Below are positions 62,673 through 64,000 of a stretch of 64,000 nt of DNA, piece by piece. Location: contig OZ037833.1 in NCBI GenBank assembly GCA_964035575.1, positions 248,001 to 312,000 on the forward strand, in the 5' to 3' direction. A program made the position numbers and the translations under genes. The DNA comes from Rhynchopus sp. YZ270_cl-10 (lineage: Eukaryota > Euglenozoa > Diplonemea > Diplonemida > Diplonemidae). The notes beneath the pieces were generated by a model that was given only the letters and a program-made list of their open reading frames with translations, did not search any database and was not told where the DNA came from. Position 1 is the stretch's first letter. Each line of letters begins with the position of its first letter.

Positions 62673-63311
62673 TGGGCAGAAATTCCCGATCGAAGTGACT
62701 GCTTGCATGCCTGTGAGGTCAACAGTCGACAACGATGTGCACTTATATAAGAAGCCGTCCCCGATCGAAGTGACTGCTTGTAGGCCTGAGAGGTCAACAG
62801 TCGACAACATTGTACAGTCAGTTAGGAACCGGCGCCCAATGGCGGTGACGAAGGGCAACTTTGATAGGTCCAGTATGGTGTCGCAGTGAGGAAGGGAAGT
62901 GTCACGAATGTCATCCACAATCGACACGCAACTGGAACCAATGCACGTTACTGCACTTCCCTCGAAGAAGTCATCAGGGATCGCAGTCACAACTTCTGCC
63001 TGCAGAAGCAAGGAAGCCACCTTCGGATCGGTCACCTCCTTCAACCTTTTATCTGTGATGTCGGTCTCACCCAGTGCGTGAAGTGCTGCTATGGCCTCGT
63101 ATTTCGTCGTTTTCGTCAGTACTACTTTGTCCCCAGCACTCAGTTCTGTGATGTCCTCCCCTTCCTCCTTCCCTCCGAAGCCCATACGAAAGCTGTCTTC
63201 GGCCAACCCCGTTGCTGTCGCCACCTTCCGACGCAGGGCCTCCGTTGTGTCATCCTCACCCACCTCGATCACATGCTCCGTTTCGTCATAGCCCTGTATC
63301 GTCACATCCAT
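62673..63311 (-). pseudogene. 5' half of an interrupted LRR gene (F)
   Basis: ATG at 63311 begins the full ubiquitin-like head, linker and the first LRRs, then the coding sequence runs abruptly into the right end of the 52386..62672 element within a repeat (SIGNF). The head differs from that of copy D by only a few residues. With 51919..52385 it completes one gene. Confidence 0.75.
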
Positions 63312-64000
63312 TTTTTGTGTCTTTCTCTGCTTCTCTGTTTGTGGTGTTGTGGGATCAGGGAAGAAACAGGGAGCCCAACTCCCCCGCACGAAATCGCCAA
63401 CTAGTTGCTCTGTAACCGCACGCAGCCATGTGGCACTTTTGCTATGAAGATGTCCAGTCCAAAGGACTGTGTGCGATGGTGGGGTGGGGCGATTTGGGGA
63501 ATTCACAAAAAGTCAACCGTGCAAAATGACACCCGTGTCGCGTGTGTTTGCCTCGTTGTGAATTTTTGTGAATTTTTCTTGGAGAAAAAGTCCTCTTATC
63601 ACCTCAATGGTGTGTTCAATTTCTTTTTTTCAAAAGGCGACGAGGTTTGGAGAGGGTGGGTGAGTTACGTATTTTTAGTTTTTTGTCGTGTACTCCCTGT
63701 CGAGGGCACGTTGTGTATCTGCACCTTCACACCCACAACTCTCCCAAACAAAACGCTCTGCAACAACACAGCGCATAGGGAGTTGCTACCCAGTGGTCTT
63801 ACATCATGCAGAGCAATCAAAAGCCTCACAATCTGAAATGCCTCCTCCCCCTCCCATCTGAACTATACCACGGACCAGTCGGGTCAACTACGTCGTTTCG
63901 ACAGTTAAAAATCACGACAGGTGATCCAGCCCTTCCGAAGGTCCCCTTGCTCACCTCTTTCACGATTTAAGAAACCGCAGAAATGTTGAAAATAAATATC
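63312..64000. other. Shared upstream region of the LRR family (copy F), to window end
   Basis: Matches the region upstream of copy C almost throughout ('gtggtgttgtgggatcaggg', 'aaaacgctctgcaacaacac', 'ccacggaccagtcgggtca') and continues to the window edge. An inserted stretch near 63520-63650 resembles the 17.6 kb 'gtgaatttttgtgaattttt' region. No other gene. Confidence 0.6.

Overview
The window is nuclear DNA of a unicellular eukaryote. GT-AG introns can be placed in three genes (22377..22466 and 21254..21400; 30354..30686; 37021..37157), and they restore reading frames that make sense across the junction. The products are eukaryotic: a diacylglycerol kinase, an NZF-finger/MINDY-like deubiquitinase, an ORC2-like protein with a PHD-like cysteine cluster, a class III nucleotide cyclase, a CAP-domain protein and a mucin-like surface protein. 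Every host gene I can support lies on the minus strand. Long one-directional gene arrays, few introns, and AG acceptors just upstream of several start codons would fit a euglenozoan (perhaps diplonemid-like) with trans-splicing. This is inference; no spliced-leader or rRNA gene is present to prove it.

Layout. 1-9 kb: a long unknown coiled-coil gene running off the left edge, a broken plus-strand ORF, and a secreted lipoxygenase-like gene. 9.4-17 kb: two members of a ubiquitin-like/BspA-type leucine-rich-repeat (LRR) family (one bracketed by inverted repeats, one frameshifted), a 0.94 kb inverted-repeat element and a membrane cyclase. 17.7-21 kb: gene-free DNA with a 9-bp array abutting a 5-bp array and a block of about 1.9 kb holding three tandem units. 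21-30 kb: diacylglycerol kinase, a low-complexity protein gene, a 7-bp array, a 116-bp hairpin MITE and the deubiquitinase. 30-45 kb: ORC2-like gene, an 8-bp purine array, the CAP gene and the mucin-like gene. 45.8-64 kb: three more LRR-family loci plus a fragment related to the CAP gene.

The most striking region is 52386..62672. One LRR gene appears cut into a 5' half (62673..63311) and a 3' half (51919..52385) by 10.3 kb of nested mobile DNA. An outer element has hairpin-bearing terminal inverted repeats. Inside it is a Harbinger-like element with a TAA target duplication, which itself contains a TACA-duplicating element. There is also a non-LTR retrotransposon whose protein has OTU-type cysteine-protease domains at both ends of the reverse transcriptase/endonuclease core, and its 5' side is interrupted by a Mutator-like element with a perfect 9-bp target duplication.

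The host genes do not form an obvious pathway; they read as an ordinary chromosomal neighbourhood in which the LRR family and several inverted-repeat elements have spread. No tRNA, rRNA or CRISPR array was found.
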